Below are positions 63,964 through 64,000 of a stretch of DNA of 64,000 bases, piece by piece. The position numbers and the translations under genes were made by a program. Position 1 is the stretch's first letter, and every line of letters begins with the position of its first letter. The stretch is from Polyangiaceae bacterium (GTDB lineage Bacteria > Myxococcota_A > Polyangia > Polyangiales > Polyangiaceae), in contig JADJXL010000022.1 of NCBI GenBank assembly GCA_016715885.1, positions 261,805 through 325,804 on the forward strand. The letters are read 5' to 3'. A model generated the notes under the pieces. It worked only from the letters and a program-made list of their open reading frames with translations. It was not told the DNA's origin and did not search any database.

Positions 63964-64000
63964 TATGTCGACAACAGAGGATGCTCCGAGGTCGGCGAGA
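63964..64000 (+). CDS. Possible start of a gene running off the right edge
   Basis: ATG 63964 with GGGGCGGA about 8 bp upstream opens MSTTEDAPRSAR before the window ends. This is too short to identify, and the stretch 63796-63963 shows nothing I can name. Confidence 0.2.

Overview
The window is high-GC DNA that looks like a Polyangiales (Sorangium/Polyangium-type) myxobacterium. The grounds are very large multi-domain sensor proteins, Ser/Thr kinases, many Cys-rich or low-complexity lipoproteins, a hybrid NRPS-PKS, and small membrane proteins of a kind common in that group. This is inferred from gene content only; there is no rRNA or tRNA in the window.

Layout. 0-2.1 kb: an incomplete gene end, then a divergent RNA-repair pair, an HD-domain phosphoesterase fused to a 5'-OH polynucleotide kinase (HD-Pnk) and an Rnl2-type RNA ligase. 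2.3-11.9 kb: a signalling operon of a 2129-aa soluble hybrid histidine kinase carrying eleven 92-aa HAMP repeats, a second hybrid kinase, a winged-helix-like protein and two small membrane proteins. 12-18.3 kb: a zinc-peptidase-like lipoprotein, a PF10118-type diiron-like protein, a nucleotidyltransferase-like protein and several lipoproteins. 18.3-21.9 kb: accessory DNA with a repeat-rich gap, a HepT/MntA toxin-antitoxin pair, and remnants of a transposase and of a nucleotidyltransferase operon. 21.9-23.9 kb: an overlapping amidase/LysM/hypothetical trio resembling secretion-system cargo. 24-31.6 kb: methyltransferases and a 1646-aa pseudokinase-ATPase-GAF-PAS-STAS protein. 31.6-45.5 kb: a biosynthetic region with a 2980-aa synthase (KynB-like hydrolase, C-A-PCP, KS-AT-cMT-ACP, NTF2-like end), an SDR, a cytochrome c and a free-standing condensation-type acyltransferase. 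45.6-64 kb: a collagen-like lipoprotein, a phosphoesterase, a kinase with its exported partner, a divergent pair of paralogous hydrolases, a broken kinase, a tandemly duplicated TPR/lipoprotein pair, a 43-bp tandem repeat, sodC and several broken metabolic genes.

Working together. The synthase lacks a ketoreductase and a C-terminal thioesterase; the SDR just downstream and the hydrolase fused at its N-terminus could supply such steps. The kinase at 48.7 kb is translationally coupled to its exported partner. The duplicated TPR/lipoprotein pair keeps a near-identical upstream half and a divergent tip, as polymorphic effector/immunity loci do.

Reading-frame quality differs sharply along the window. 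The first 41 kb holds intact genes up to 8.9 kb, while from 42 kb onward about ten genes carry frameshifts. Most are single-base changes in homopolymer runs whose correction restores a full family-length protein. That points to residual indel errors in a draft assembly, on top of some real decay such as the deleted kinase core at 54.7 kb.
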